Shown in pieces: positions 45,418-57,171 of a stretch of DNA of 64,000 nucleotides. Each line of letters begins with the position of its first letter. Within the stretch, counting starts at the first letter, position 1. Under the pieces are notes generated by a model that saw nothing but the letters and a program-made list of their open reading frames with translations, had not been told where the DNA came from and made no database searches. Location: positions 76,549,439 to 76,613,438 of the forward strand of contig CM053272.1 of assembly GCA_028583415.1 (NCBI GenBank), written 5' to 3'. Both the position numbers and the translations under genes were made by a program. This DNA comes from Protea cynaroides. Taxonomy: Eukaryota; Streptophyta; Magnoliopsida; Proteales; Proteaceae.

Positions 45418-47934
45418 ATGGCTGATGAAGGTTGGGAGATCGAGGTGGAAGTAGACATAGAGGGTGAGGGGACATCTTCTAGTAGCAGCAGTAGTAGTAG
45501 TCCGTCCTCGTCCGGCAGTGGGACGACTTCGGGCACGTCCTCCCCTAGTAGATCTGCGGAATGGGTTTTCGAGGGTGGCGCCGAAGTGGAATTGATGACC
45601 GAGGGAGAGGTCGAAGGGGGGCTGCCAGGTCCTACCGTTGGGCCCTCACATCGTGATCTTCTGGTAGGCGTGTCCACACACGAGGTCGGCTCCGAGGTTT
45701 TGATCCAGGCTAGGGAGGAGGCCGAGGCTCCCCCAGAGTTTGATGCTCGTGGAGAGGTTTGCCTTTTGACCAAGGCCGAGTTCAATAGTCTCCGGGAACG
45801 GTACCAGATATCGGACGACGTGGAGATTAGAATGCCCACTGTGGGGGAGCGAGCCTGCTGGTGTCGGAGGTCGGAGCTGTGCGTCAACCTCAAGATGTTT
45901 AAGGCCGGCTTTCGAGTTCCGGTGCCAAAGTTGGTGGTCGAGATCTTAGAATACTACCAAGTGGCCACTATCCAACTGATGCCGAACTCTTGGAAGAACT
46001 TGATGGCATTCGTTATCTACTTCCGGAGGTTAGGGCACGTGCCGACCCTGAACATGTTCCGCCACATGTTCACCTTCAACGACTACTGTCAGACGGGGTT
46101 TTACTATTTTTCCAAGAGGCCCGACTTCAGCGACCTCCTAGCTGACAAGCCGACCTCAATCAAACTATGAAAGAACAAATTCTTCTATATCCGAGGTGAT
46201 GATGTGCTACTGAGGAATGTGTGAAAGAAGTTGGACGCCGAGACACTCAACACCGATGTCCCCCTACTTCCCGAGGAGTCTGAGATGTTGCGTCTCACTC
46301 GACACTCTGAGGGGGCTCCCATTCGCATGGCCGAGCTGAAGGACCCCCTCGTGTTGGCCGAGAACCATCTGTGTGAGTATCATTTTGGTATAGAGCTGGC
46401 CGACGTCGACATACTAACTTGGCTGATTCTTTTGTTGTTTTTTCGCAGTGAAGTTGAACAAGACGTATCTGATAGAGCTGAGGAAGAAGGATGCTGCTCG
46501 TAAGGAGGCCGCGGCCAAGATGGCTCAGGAGGAACGAGTCACAAAGGCATCAGCGGAACAGGCCGGCGTTGAGATTGATTTGACGAAGAGGCACCGAAGA
46601 GGACACGTAAGTTCTCACCCGATACTGCCTTGGCCGAAGCCGCATGCGTCTATGCGATGCCACTAACTCCGCGGTACCATGTGCTTGATTTTTCAAGAAG
46701 GATGAGTACCGCGGCCGGGCCGGAGGCAATCCTTGCTCTTGGAGAGGCAACAGGAGGCAGCACAGGCAGGCAGCCTACCCCGGTCCGGGTTCAGACGTCC
46801 CCGGCTCCCCCATAAGGGGGGCCAAGGGTAATCCAAGGGCAGGGGGGAGTCCCTAGTGAGTTTGAGCGACTCCCCCTGATGGATCCCCGCCCGCGGGATC
46901 GCACCGGTGACGAACGAGCTTTCCGCCTGGATTGGGCGCTGACTAAGGAGGATACGGTCATGGGTGACATCCGCGCCGCAAGAGAGCTGATGAAGGGGGC
47001 CATCTTGCCCCGAGATCGGTCACTAGTGCGGGGACTTCCCACGCCGTCACTTATCTCTGGGGAGGATACTTTGGGTGCATCGGTAAGTAATCAGGGCATG
47101 GTAGTGCTGCCCTCTCCATTCTAACTTGTTCTTGATTGTCTGCTGACTGTTCTTCGTGTTTTGGTGTAGCTTGGTGTATATATGGAGACGCTGAAGGAGC
47201 GTGCCGAGGAGATGGCCCAGGACTTGGCCGAAACGGACAGTAAATTGCATACGACCGAGGAAGAACGGGACCATGCCCGAACGCAACTTTGGTACAAGGA
47301 GCGGGAGGTGACGTCTATCTCTACCGAGGTGACCCGTCTACAAAAAGAGCTTGCCTAGGTACGCGATCGTAAGCGCCATCTTGAGGAGGAAGCCAAGGCC
47401 AGGGAGGATCGGGTCGGCCAGCTAAAGTCGGCCCTGGAGTGGGCGAGAGAGCAGAGGACCAAGTTCAAGACAACTTATCTGAAAATGCGCTCTCTCGCCG
47501 CGGGGGCAGTACGGCTATACCAGAAGTCCGAGGACTTCAAGGAATTGGTGGGGCGCTGTTCTCTTCAAAGCTTCTCCGAGGGGGCACAGGCCTTGAAAGA
47601 GTTTGTGGACGAGAAGGTGCCGGGTATAGACTATACTGGAGCCGAATGCCTTGCCCCTGTTGACGAGGAAGTTGAGATCCCCGAAGTAGATGACGCCGAA
47701 ATGCTTCGGAGGTTGGAAACGGTGTTCGAGGGTGAGGAACCTCCGGCTTCTCCAGACTTAGGGGAGACACCTACGACCCCTCAGGACGGCGTGGTCTCGC
47801 CGATGGGCCCGTCGCCAATTCCTGGCTTTGTTCTTCGGGTCGGCGCGGAAGATGCGGGGTGCAGCGGGACGGATCCTCCTGCAGACAATGCTTATGATTT
47901 TACGTGCACCGGCGTGAACCCTCCAGAAGATTAA
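45418..47934 (+). pseudogene. Antisense three-exon gene of B (putative gypsy-type transposon protein)
   Basis: Exon 1 45418-46372 (MADEGWEIEV; Ser-rich acidic stretch; FNSLRERYQISDDVEIRMP; PNSWKNLMAFVIYF; FNDYCQTGFYYFSKRP); intron 46373-46448 (GTGAGT, branch-like TACTAAC, TTCGCAG; 76 bp); exon 2 46449-47082 (basic KLNKTYLIELRKKDAARKE, then a frameshift near 46590); intron 47083-47169 (GTAAGT...GGTGTAG; 87 bp); exon 3 47170-47934, coiled coil then KSEDFKELVGRCSLQSF and an acidic tail. Splicing joins the frames in both A and B. Stops at TGA 46168 and TGA 46222 are Trp in A; TAG at 47356 lies in the coiled coil. It is convergent with pol. Neighbours: 96 bp array upstream, 108 bp array downstream. 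Confidence 0.82.
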
Positions 47935-48143
47935 TACTTTTTTTTTGCACCGATGTACCCAATATCTGCCTCTTTCGGCGCTCATGTAAATCGGCTCTCA
48001 TGTAAACTTGATATTTGAATTAATGGAACACACCTTTGTCTTGAACTGTCCCGTCTGTTCTCGCCTTGTTTTGAAAAAGGTCGTGTTTGAATTGAATCGT
48101 CCCCTCGGCATGGAGCCGTGTCTACTCGCCTTGGCCCAATGCG

Positions 48144-49262
48144 TTGCACACTTGGTGGTGCCTTTGGGCCGAATGGGTCTCGCATCGGCATGGTGCCGGG
48201 AGGATTTTTGTGTCGGCACAGAGCCGTGTCTACCCTCCTCGGCCCAATGCGTTCCACACTTGGTGAAATCTTTGGGCCGAATGGGTCCCGCATCGGCACG
48301 GTGCCGGGAGGATTTTTGCGTCGGCACGGAGCCGAGTCTACCCTCCTCGGCCCAATGTGTTCCACACTTGGTGAAATCTTTGGGCCAAATGGGTCCCGCA
48401 TCAGCATGGTGTCGGGAGGATTGTTGTGTCGGCACGGACCCGTGTCTACCCTCCTCGGCACAATGCGTTCCACACTTGGTGAAATCTTTGGGCTGAATGG
48501 GTCCCGCATCGTCATGGTGCCGGGAGGATTGTTGTATCGACACGGACCGCTGTCTACCCTCCTCGGCCCAATGCGTTCCACACTTGGTGAAATCTTTGGG
48601 CCGAATGGGTCTCGCATCGGCATGGTGCCGGGAGGATTGTTGTATCGACACGGAGTCGTGTCTACCCTCTTCGACCCAATGCGTTCCACACTTGGTGAAA
48701 TCTTTGGGACGAATGGGTCCCGCATCGACATGGTGCCTGGAGGATTGTTGTATCGGCACGGAGCCGTGTCTACCCTCCTTGACCCAATGCGTTCCACACT
48801 TGGTGAAATCTTTGGGCCAAATGGGTCCCGCATCGGCATGGTGCCGGGAGGATTGTTGTGTCGGCACGGACCCGTGTCTCCCCTCCTTGGCCCAATGCGT
48901 TCCATACTTGGTGAAATCTTTGGGCCGAATGGGTCCCGCATCGGCATGGTGCCGGGAGGATTGTTGTATCGGCACAGAGCCGTGTCTACCCTCTTCGTCC
49001 CAATGCGTTCCACACTTGGTGAAATCTTTGGGCCAAATGGGTCCCGCATAGGTATGGTGCCGGGAGGATTGTTGTATTGGCATGGAGCCGTGTCTACCCT
49101 CCTCGACCCAATGCGTTCCACACTTGGTGAAATCTTTGGGCCGAATGGGTCCCGCATCGGCATGGTGCCTGGAGGATTGTTGTGTCGGCACGGAGCCGTG
49201 TCTACCCTCCTCGGCCCAATGCGTTCCACACTTGGTGAATTCTTTGGGCCGAATGGGTTTCA
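48144..49262. repeat. 108 bp tandem array of B, about 11 units
   Basis: CACTTGGTGAAATCTTTGGG recurs every 108 bp (48260, 48368, 48476 and on to 49232). 108 is 36 codons, so the array stays open in several frames on both strands (frames of 405-421 residues made of 36-residue repeats); these have no start context and no counterpart in A, where the unit is 109 bp, so I do not call them genes. 47935-48143 and 49263-49411 hold nothing else I recognise. Confidence 0.93.
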
Positions 49263-49411
49263 TCTCGGCACGGAGCCATGCGTTATTGATATAGCCAGAT
49301 TGCCGACCTTATGGCCGCTGTTGTTGGAGAACTGAGCAATAACCTGAATCTTGAATTGTACTGATAGATAGAAAATGGACAGCCGGGGCTTTTTTACAAA
49401 GGTGGGGATAG

Positions 49412-52400
49412 TCATTGGTAGAATGGGTGAAGGTGCTCCGCGTTCCATGCACGTGGCAAGGCTTTACCATCCATATCCTGAAGGTGATAGGAACCTGTGT
49501 GTAGTGCCTCGGTGACCTGATATGGCCCCTCCCAATTGGGAGTGAGCTTTCCCTGGTTGGTTGGGTCGGAGGCAATGGTCCGTCGGAGGACGAGGTCGCC
49601 AACTTTGAATGACCGCGGACACACCTTTTTGTTGTAGTACTTGGCTACTTGCTGCTGATTGGCCGTAATTCGGATCTGGGCTTGATCTCGCACTTCGTCG
49701 ACGAGGTCCCAATTTGCACGCAGGCCGAATTCATTGGAGGTCGAGTCATAGTTGGCGATTCGGTGGGAAGTAATCCTGACCTCCAATGGGACGACTGCAT
49801 CCATTCCAAAATCAAGGCGGAATGGAGATTCTCCTGTGGCAGTTTTCAGAGTGGTGCGGTCCGCCCATAATATGCGAGGTAGTTCGTCCAACCATCAACC
49901 TTTTGCTCCATCCAGCCTGGTTTTTATCCCCTTCAATAATATTTTATTGGTAGCCTCTATCTGTCCGCTGGTTTGCGGGTGCTTCACGGCGCCACGTCGG
50001 TGGTCGATGCGATGCTCTGCACAGAATGCTGTGAAGGCATGATTGTCAAATTGCTTTCCATTATCCGTGATGAGCACCCTGGGGACTCCATATCGATATA
50101 CCACGGACTTGATAAAGAATTCGCGAATAGCACTTTCTGGTATACTGGATAAGGCAGCGGCTTCGGCCCATTTTGTGAAATAATCCACCGCGACGACCAC
50201 AAACTTGCGTTGGTAACGGGCCGATGGGAATGCCCCATGATATCCATGCTCCATGTGGCGAATGGAATGGGAGCGGCTTCGATAGATCGGAGCGGTGCGG
50301 CCGGGAGGTGAGATACTGTTGCGTATACTTGGCATTTGACACATTTCTTGTCGTAGTCAATTCAATCTTTCCGCATTTGGGGCCAATAATATCCCTGACG
50401 CAGTATTTTATGGGCTAGGACTCTTCCCCCTTGATGTGCACCGCAAATACCCTCGTGGACTTCTTTGATGGCTTGGGTTGACTCGGAAGGTCGCAAACAT
50501 CGTAGCAGGGGAAACGTGAAGGCCTTCTTGTAGAGGGTGTCTTTTTCTATTACATAATGACTGGCTTTGGATTGGATCCGCTTTGCCTCTTTCTTGTCTG
50601 CTGGTAATTGACCAGTTTTGAGAAAAGACATGATTGGGTCGATCCAGGATGGCTCTGAAATGGCCGGCAGTATGACCTTGGAGGTAGGATCTACCGATGA
50701 ACAAGCCAAAAATTCCGTGTACACTGAATGATCCAAATCACTTAAGTCTGCTGTGGCCAGCTTGGAGAGAGAATCGGCCAAGGTGTTTTGGTCCCACAGT
50801 ACATGGCGTAATACGAAATATTCGAATGTGGAGGTGGCCTCCTTCACCTTTTTCAAGTAGGCAGACATGCTGACCTTCTTCGCTTCATATTCGCCATTGA
50901 CTTAACACACCACGAGCTGGGAATCACTGGACGCCTCTATCCTCCGAGCCATGACCACCTTGGCTAGGTGAAGTCTAGCTAGGAGCGCCTCATATTCAGC
51001 CGCATTGTTGGATACCTGAAACATGAAACGGAGGGCGCACCGAATTTCAAATCCGTCCGGACTGGTAAGGATGAATCCCGCACCACAGTGATTCTTGTTA
51101 GAAGCGCCATCGACAAACAAGGTCCATGGCGGCAAAGGTTCTGCCGAGGCGGGGATGTCTGGGACTTGTTCTTCTTAAGGGGAGGATTCTATCAGAAAGT
51201 CGGCCAAGGCCTGAGCTTTGATAGTCGTGCAGGGCTTGTAGCTAAGGTCGAACTCTCCTAGCTCGACCGCCCAATTGATTACCCGTCCCGAGATATCCGG
51301 TTTGGATAAGATTTTCTTGAGGGGCTGGTCGGTCAGGACGGTGATCGAATGTGCCTGGAAGTACGGCCGTAGCTTCCGTGCGGATGTGACCAGCGCCAGG
51401 GAAACTTTCTCGATGAATTGATACCTGGTCTCGGCCTCCAACAAGATTTTACTGATATAGTAAATGGGGCGCTGAACGCCCTCTACTTCCTTGATGAGCA
51501 TTGCGCTCACTGCCTTTGATGATACTGCCAAGTACAACTCCAGAGTGTCCCCAGTTTCTGGCTTAACCAACAATGGGGGAGAGGCCAAATAAGTCTTTAA
51601 TGCCTCGAATGCCTACTGACATTCGGTCGTCCATTGGAAGGTCTTGTTGCCCTTAAGGGTCTGAAAGAATGGTAGGCATTTATCTGCCGATTGCGACATG
51701 AATCGACTGAGGGCGGCAACCCGCCCAGTGAGCTCTTGTACTTCCTTGATTCTGGTTGGTGCTGGCATATCGAGAATAGCCCTGATCTTGGCGGGGTTTG
51801 CTTCGATGCCGCGGCTGGAGACCATGAACCCAAGGAATTTGCCAGAAGTGACTCCGAATGCGCATTTCGCCGGATTGAGGCACATCCGGTGTCTGCGCAG
51901 TACGCCGAATGCTTCTGCCAAGTCTCGCACATGGTTGCTTCCGATCAAGCTCTTTACTAGCATATCATCCACATAGACCTCCATGTTCCGGCCTATCTGT
52001 GTTGCGAAGATCTTGTTGACCAACCTTTGGTAGGTCGCGCCGGAATTTTTAAGACCAAAGGGCATTACGTCATAGCAGAACAGGCCTCGGTTGGTCACGA
52101 AAGCTTTCTTTGCCGAATCAGCGGCGTGCATCCGGATCTGGTTGTAGCCTGAGTAGGCGTCCATAAAGCTCAGTTGCGCATGTCTGGCAGTGGCATCAAT
52201 GAGTTGATCAATCCTGGGGAGGGGGAAACTGTCCTTGGGGCATGCCTTGTTGAGGTCAGTAAAGTTGATGCAAATTCTCCATTTATCCTCAGCTTTTGGG
52301 ACCATGACAACGTTGGCGAGCCACTCCGGGTAATGGATTTCCTAGATAAACCCAGCATCTACCAATTTACCTACTTCCTCATCGATAATCCACTGACGGG

Positions 52401-52640
52401 AGGTGGCGAATGACCGCTTCTTCTGTCGTACTAGTCGGCGCCGGGGATCCACATTGAGGCAGTGCTGCGCCACGTCCCTTGGGATACCTGGCATATCAGC
52501 TACAGACCAAGCGAAAATATCGGCATTGGTCCTTAGGAAAATGACAAGCTCGGTCCTTTGCGGCTCTACGAGGGAGGATCCTATTTGGATCGTCCTATCC
52601 GGATTCTCCGCGATTAACGGGATTTGAACTAGGTCTTCTG
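49412..52640 (-). pseudogene. pol of B: RT, two RNase H domains, integrase; several stops
   Basis: RT: YPEWLANVVMV, FMDAYSGYNQ, VYVDDMLVKSL (about 52350-51600). RNase H (51588-51175), archaeal-type RNase H (WTLFVDGASNKNHCGAG, 51135 to about 50740), integrase with HHCC finger and ITDNGKQF, QTSGQIEATNK (50600-49412). It ends AWNAEHLHPFYQ, as in A. Breaks: stop after FI near 52342; TAG 51612 (Gln in A); TAA 51177; TAA 50904 (Gln in A); TGA 50364 (Cys in A); a 1 bp frameshift near 50233; TGA 49897. Catalytic residues are otherwise kept. The RT frame differs from the protease frame, so a frameshift also lies between 52682 and 52350. Confidence 0.9.
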
Positions 52641-52681
52641 TGGGTGTACCTCTTTGCTATTTTGGATCGTCGCGGAGATCC

Positions 52682-53530
52682 TCAATTTGTACTTGGGCAG
52701 CTTGGGCTGGCCTTGTAAGGTCGGTCGGCTCGTCCGAGTATTCTGTTTTGGGACATCAGTTGATCTGTTCTCCGCGGGACCGGCTTCTTGAAGTCGGTGA
52801 GTTCATCCGAATAACACTTACGGGACACTAATTGATCTATCCTGCACTCTCCCACACCTCTGGGGGTAGGGAATTTGTTGACCAAATGATAGGGGGATGG
52901 GACTGATCTGAGTGCGATCATCCCAGGTCTCCCCAACAATGCATTATAGGAAGATGGGACATCGACCACCAGGAAATTCATGGTTATCTTTGATTCCCGT
53001 GGGTAAGTACCCGCTCTGACTGGCAATCGAATTGATCCTTTGACCCTGACTAGATCACCTGAGAAGTTGACTAGAGGGTAGTCCACTGGTAGCAACCGTT
53101 CCAATGGGATCTCCATCCGTTGAAAGGCTTGCCAGAAGATGATATCAGCGGAGCTGCCCGTGTCCACCATGATCTTATGAACATCACTATCTTCTATCTG
53201 CATAGTAATGACTATGGCATCTTCATGGGGCAGCTCTAACCCACAAAGGTCTTCGTCACTGAAGGTCAGGAAATCCCCTGTCCGGGCTCTCTTTCCTGGC
53301 CATTCCATTAATTTGACGCTCCGCGTGTATGCCTTTCTGGCCCTGGCCGATGTGTTGCCGGCCGCTGGAGCACCGATGATGGTCATTTCCTTCCGCCCTT
53401 GCGTGGAGGGGTCACGAATTTTATTATCCTCAGAATCTACCGAGGCCGAGGTGGGCGCTGCGGCCACAAAGGGTCGGAGGATTTTGACCGTATCTTCCGC
53501 GATCGAGCCGACCGCCTCGGCCAGTGAAGG
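52682..53530 (-). pseudogene. Aspartic protease region of B
   Basis: In frame with gag after a TGA at 53533. The 53467 frame carries HKIMVDTGSSADIIFWQAF with catalytic Asp at residue 102 and the C-terminal flap/turn region NALLGRPG. It processes gag-pol. Element A has no equivalent. The stop and the frame change to RT leave pol disconnected. Confidence 0.85.
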
Positions 53531-55687
53531 TCAGACGCTCGATGGACCCTCTCCGCACCCTGATCTGATTATCGCGGGTCGGGGAATATCACTGGTGACT
53601 GTTGAACTATACCGAGGTATCGCACACCCAACCATGTAAATGCGCTCATAAGGGATGTCCTCCTCGGAAGGCGGGTCAATGACATGCAATGGAGGTGGCG
53701 GCCGCATTTGGTCCAGGCGTTGTCTTGCCATCCTAGGATTGGTCCTCAGCCTTGTCCTTCCCCGAGTGTCCAACGAATTCAGGACTTTGCCTCGTTCATG
53801 TATCTGCTGGGGGGTTTTAGCAAGTGGACAGAGGATGACACCGATGTCCCGATGCGCCTGGGTAGGTCCACTTTCTCGTCTCTCCATATGTCGGGCGGGT
53901 TCTTGGTCAAGATGCCTCTCTTGGTACCGAGGCTCAGCCGCTCTATCTCTTCTTCCGTCCTCCCTAGGAGGATCTCTGCGAACTTCTCTTCTGTCACCCC
54001 TCCTGGGTTCTCTCTTCTCTTGCCTTCTTGGGTCTCTCTCTGGAGTCCTCGCCCTTGGTAGAGGAGGTTGCCTTCTCCGATCCTCGGCTGTGGCAGCCGA
54101 AACTCTCGGAGCATTATGATCGACGTACTGCCGATAATAACCTCGTTGGATGAGGTCTTCAATTTCCGCTTGCAAATTTCGGCATTCATCGATAGTGTGG
54201 CCGATGTCCCTGTGATACTGGCAATATTTGTTCGGATTTCTCCTTTTTGCTTCGGTTACGATCTTCTGAGGCTTTTGTAGATATCCGTCATTAGCAATGA
54301 GTGTGTACACGTACCCTAGGGAATGGTTGAGTGGGGTATAATCATTGAATTTCTTCTGAAGTAATCCTCTCACCCGCGCTTCTTCTCTCCTTGATCTCTT
54401 GTTTTCTCCTGGTTGTGTAAGGTCTTGCCTCTCATCCACTCGCTTGTGGGGGGTGTCAGTTAGGCTTTTGCTAGTCTCGTAGATTTCGTTGGCAGTGGCG
54501 AATTTCTCACACCATGCCAAAAGCTCCTGTAGGTCTGCCAGTTCCTTTTTGGCTATGGAAAATCTGAGCTTTGGGTCAGTGACCGCTGCTCTCAATGTGG
54601 CAAAGTGAACTGCCTCATCGATGTCTTTAACTTGTAGGACCTCAAGGTTGAATCTGGCCAAGAACGCCCTTAGGGTCTCACCGGACCTCTGTCTCATGTT
54701 CATTAGGTGTGCGCTGGTCTTCCGTTGCACCCTGCTTCCTTGAAAATGCATCCGGAATAGTCTGCCTATGGTCTTAAAAGAGTCAATAGACCGGGGTGGT
54801 AGGTTGTTGAACTACATCCGAGCCGCGCCCTTTAGTGTAAGGGGGAAGGCTCTGCACATAATGGCGTCGGGGTTTGCATGGAGGACCATCGCGCCTACAA
54901 AATTGTTCAGATGATCGACAGGATCCATAGATCCATCATAAGAATCCACTGGCGGCATGGTAAACCGTTTGGGTAAGGGTACCCTCATGATGATGTCAGT
55001 GAGAGGGTTGTCTGTTGAGTAATCCCTATCTTCGTCCTGAGTGACGCCGGCCTTTGCATTGATTTCGACCTTTCGGTGCAATGCCGCTAATTGGTCCGCT
55101 AAAGTCGCCGCCACCTCTGGGTCCATGGGAGCGTTTGGCTTGCCTGCGCCCATGATAACCTCTGGTAGCGTTATGCGCTGCGGGACCAAGAGCTCATCCA
55201 TCACATCCTCATCTAGTCGAGGTGCCGCCGCGGGCTGTGGGCCTAATATTTCTCGAGCGGGGATTTGACCGCGCTGTGAAGTTGATCCTGTGCCACTCAG
55301 CTCTGGCACGGGACGAGCGCTGGTTCCTGGTCTCGGTAGTCGAGCTCCCTCTCTCCCCAGGTGGTGACGAGTTTCTCTGGGGAGGTCAGTTTCTCTGGGT
55401 GGGTCAGCTGGTGGGACAATTTCGACAGGGGGATGAGAAGTGGCTTCGGCAGCTGGGGGCTGTAGCCCCTGTATGAACCGTGTTAGCACCGCCAGTTGTT
55501 GTGCCACGGTCTGAAACTGTTCGTATGTGACAAAAGATTCATGTACGGGGCCCGGGTCAGCCGCGCGCTTACTTCGATCCCTGCTGGACCGCATATCAGA
55601 CCTGTCTCCTTCCTCGGGATTTACTTGCTGTTCGATTACAGGGGGGTTCGGACTAATCATCTGGCTTCGAGTTCTTCTTGGGCTCAT
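53531..55687 (-). pseudogene. gag of B
   Basis: Starts at ATG 55687 (MSPRRTRSQM), 50 bp from the primer site. One frame, broken by TAG at 54814 (Trp in A) and ended by TGA 53533. Capsid core: IIMRVPLPKRF, PPVDSYDGSMDP, then after the stop MHFQGSRVQRKTSAHLMNMR. Nucleocapsid motif CQYHRDIGHTIDEC (about 54212-54171), the same CX2HX4HX4C variant as A. A long Arg-rich charged region follows. Confidence 0.9.
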
Positions 55688-55736
55688 GACTAAAGGTTCC
55701 TCTCTGGCTTTATCTTACGATGCCGAATCTCACGGG

Positions 55737-55754
55737 CCCCACGGTGGGTGCCAA
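55737..55754 (-). other. Primer binding site of B
   Basis: The minus strand reads TTGGCACCCACCGTGGGG two bases after the LTR; one base (A for G) differs from A. It identifies the right LTR as the 5' LTR. Confidence 0.8.
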
Positions 55755-55756
55755 AC

Positions 55757-56215
55757 TGTTTCCGCCCAGATCCGTCCTGTGGGTCCTCTTGGCTGACTGG
55801 ACCTGCAAGACAAGAAAAGACAAAGGAAGGGGGAGGCGGGCTAGATGCCCCGGGTCCACTCCGATGCCAAAGTTAGGGCTCTGTGAACAGTCAGTGGGCT
55901 CGGTACTGAGCCCACAAAGATATTTATAGAAAAGTGTGGGGTGAGGTGTGATTCTCCGTCCCAAGTGTCAGAGCGTGAATCTCTAGAAGTAAATGAGCAG
56001 TAAATGTTGTCTGTAAAAAACCTTGGGATTTGCCCTATTTATGGTGAATAGTGCAAAATCCCCAAATGCCAAACTTACCCTTTGTTCTTGTGTTATCGAG
56101 GTCTTCTTGTGTCAAATGGGGGATCTCCACATGGCACTGACAGATCTCCACATGGCGCTGATACCGAGTCCTACGCGTAAGGGTTGTATTGCTAGCGTGG
56201 CGTAATTCCCCAACA
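55757..56215 (-). mobile_element. 5' LTR of B
   Basis: 459 bp; plus strand TGTTTCCGCCCAGATCC...GTAATTCCCCAACA. TATA-like CACCATAAATAGGG on the minus strand (56047-56034). The following base starts resumed LTR C. Confidence 0.9.
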
Positions 56216-56287
56216 AGAAGTCTTACCTTAGGGTGAGGCTACATTTTTAGAGGTCCTAGACCTTAATCTAGGTGGTGACTCCAATAA
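56216..56287 (+). mobile_element. Ogre-like element C: LTR end and primer binding site
   Basis: AGAAGTCTTACCTTAGGGTGA continues LTR C, matched in reverse at 57947-57975 of D. The LTR ends near AATCTA (56270) and is followed by TGGTGACTCCAATAA (56273-56287), resembling the TGGCGACTCC sites described for Ogre-type elements. The LTR without insertions is about 4.93 kb. Confidence 0.6.
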
Positions 56288-57171
56288 GACATTGATCTTC
56301 ATTGATACATTTACCCCGAGGAGGAGCATTTCTCATTTGTCCTCATAATTTCATGGATTTTGATATCTGTGGATAAATGATGGTTTGGTCTATCCACAGG
56401 AACCTATTCGGATTTACTCTGGTCATGTATTATGGGATGTATTTAGTACTATGAATATTATGAAACAAATGTAATGGATAACAAACCTATGGTATTTAAG
56501 TATTATTAGTTGGCATTCGTTTCCTATTATGATTCCACTGGATCTCTGATATTCCATTGCATATATTATTATTATATACTATTGATTATAATGGATATTG
56601 TGTGTGTAGACTGTATGGGTTTGTTGGTAGATCATTTTGGTTGTCGATCATTGGAAGATTCGGGTTGTCTCTTTGATGACTCCGATATCATGCTCGATTC
56701 CCCAGAATGGGCTGTGACAAATTATGTCCATGCCAATGTTCTTTATGATTTTCCTCATAGTTCTTGTAACCTATTACTTAGGTATGGGTTATCTCTTTTC
56801 GAAGTATGTATGATTATCCGATAACCCATTGTTAAGGCTTAGTGGATAGGCAAATGCTTTTCTATGCATATTATTTGTTCTCTCCGATTTGTAACCCATG
56901 TAATTTTATTTCTTTTACTCTTCTCCCCTTGTATACGAGGTAATGACACACTTGGGTTTAGTGAATGGAAGGAACTCCATTTTGTGACTGTTTTGTTTAA
57001 TAACCTTTGGCATTGGTGTTATCCATCGGTAGCATTCCTGGACTGATCACACCTGAACTAAATTTCCTCATTCCCTTCCCAACTTTTTAACACTCTTTAT
57101 GAAGTCTTCTTTGAATTTGTCTAAGACTGTCATGTTAATCCCTTGATTATCTCTGTGTTGTTGTTAGGACA
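56288..57171 (+). other. Leader of element C
   Basis: Untranslated sequence between the primer site and ORF1. It includes a 105-residue Tyr/Ile-rich frame (56510-56824) with no family resemblance, which I treat as chance. There is a GAGGAGGAGCATTTC purine stretch near 56318. Confidence 0.45.

Larger units (their letters stand above)
31453..56215 (-). mobile_element. Element B: Tat-lineage gypsy retrotransposon, split by element A
   Basis: Two 459 bp LTRs in the same orientation bound it, with the primer site by the right LTR, so it runs right to left. Order on the minus strand: 5' LTR, gag (55.7-53.5), protease, RT, two RNase H domains, integrase (to 49.4), 108 bp array, convergent antisense gene, 96 bp array (interrupted by A), purine tract, 3' LTR. 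Without A it is about 12.95 kb. The LTRs differ at about 21 of 459 positions by hand count. The flanks (ATATG left, AGAAG right) are not a matching duplication. Confidence 0.9.

Noticed and set aside
47982..49335. Frames of 405-421 codons on both strands
   Set aside because: Produced by a 108 bp tandem repeat; overlapping on opposite strands and absent in the sister element. Kept only as a low-interest observation.
56510..57046. Frames of 104 and 60 codons before ORF1 of C
   Set aside because: No family resemblance, hydrophobic low-complexity composition, located in the leader of a retroelement.
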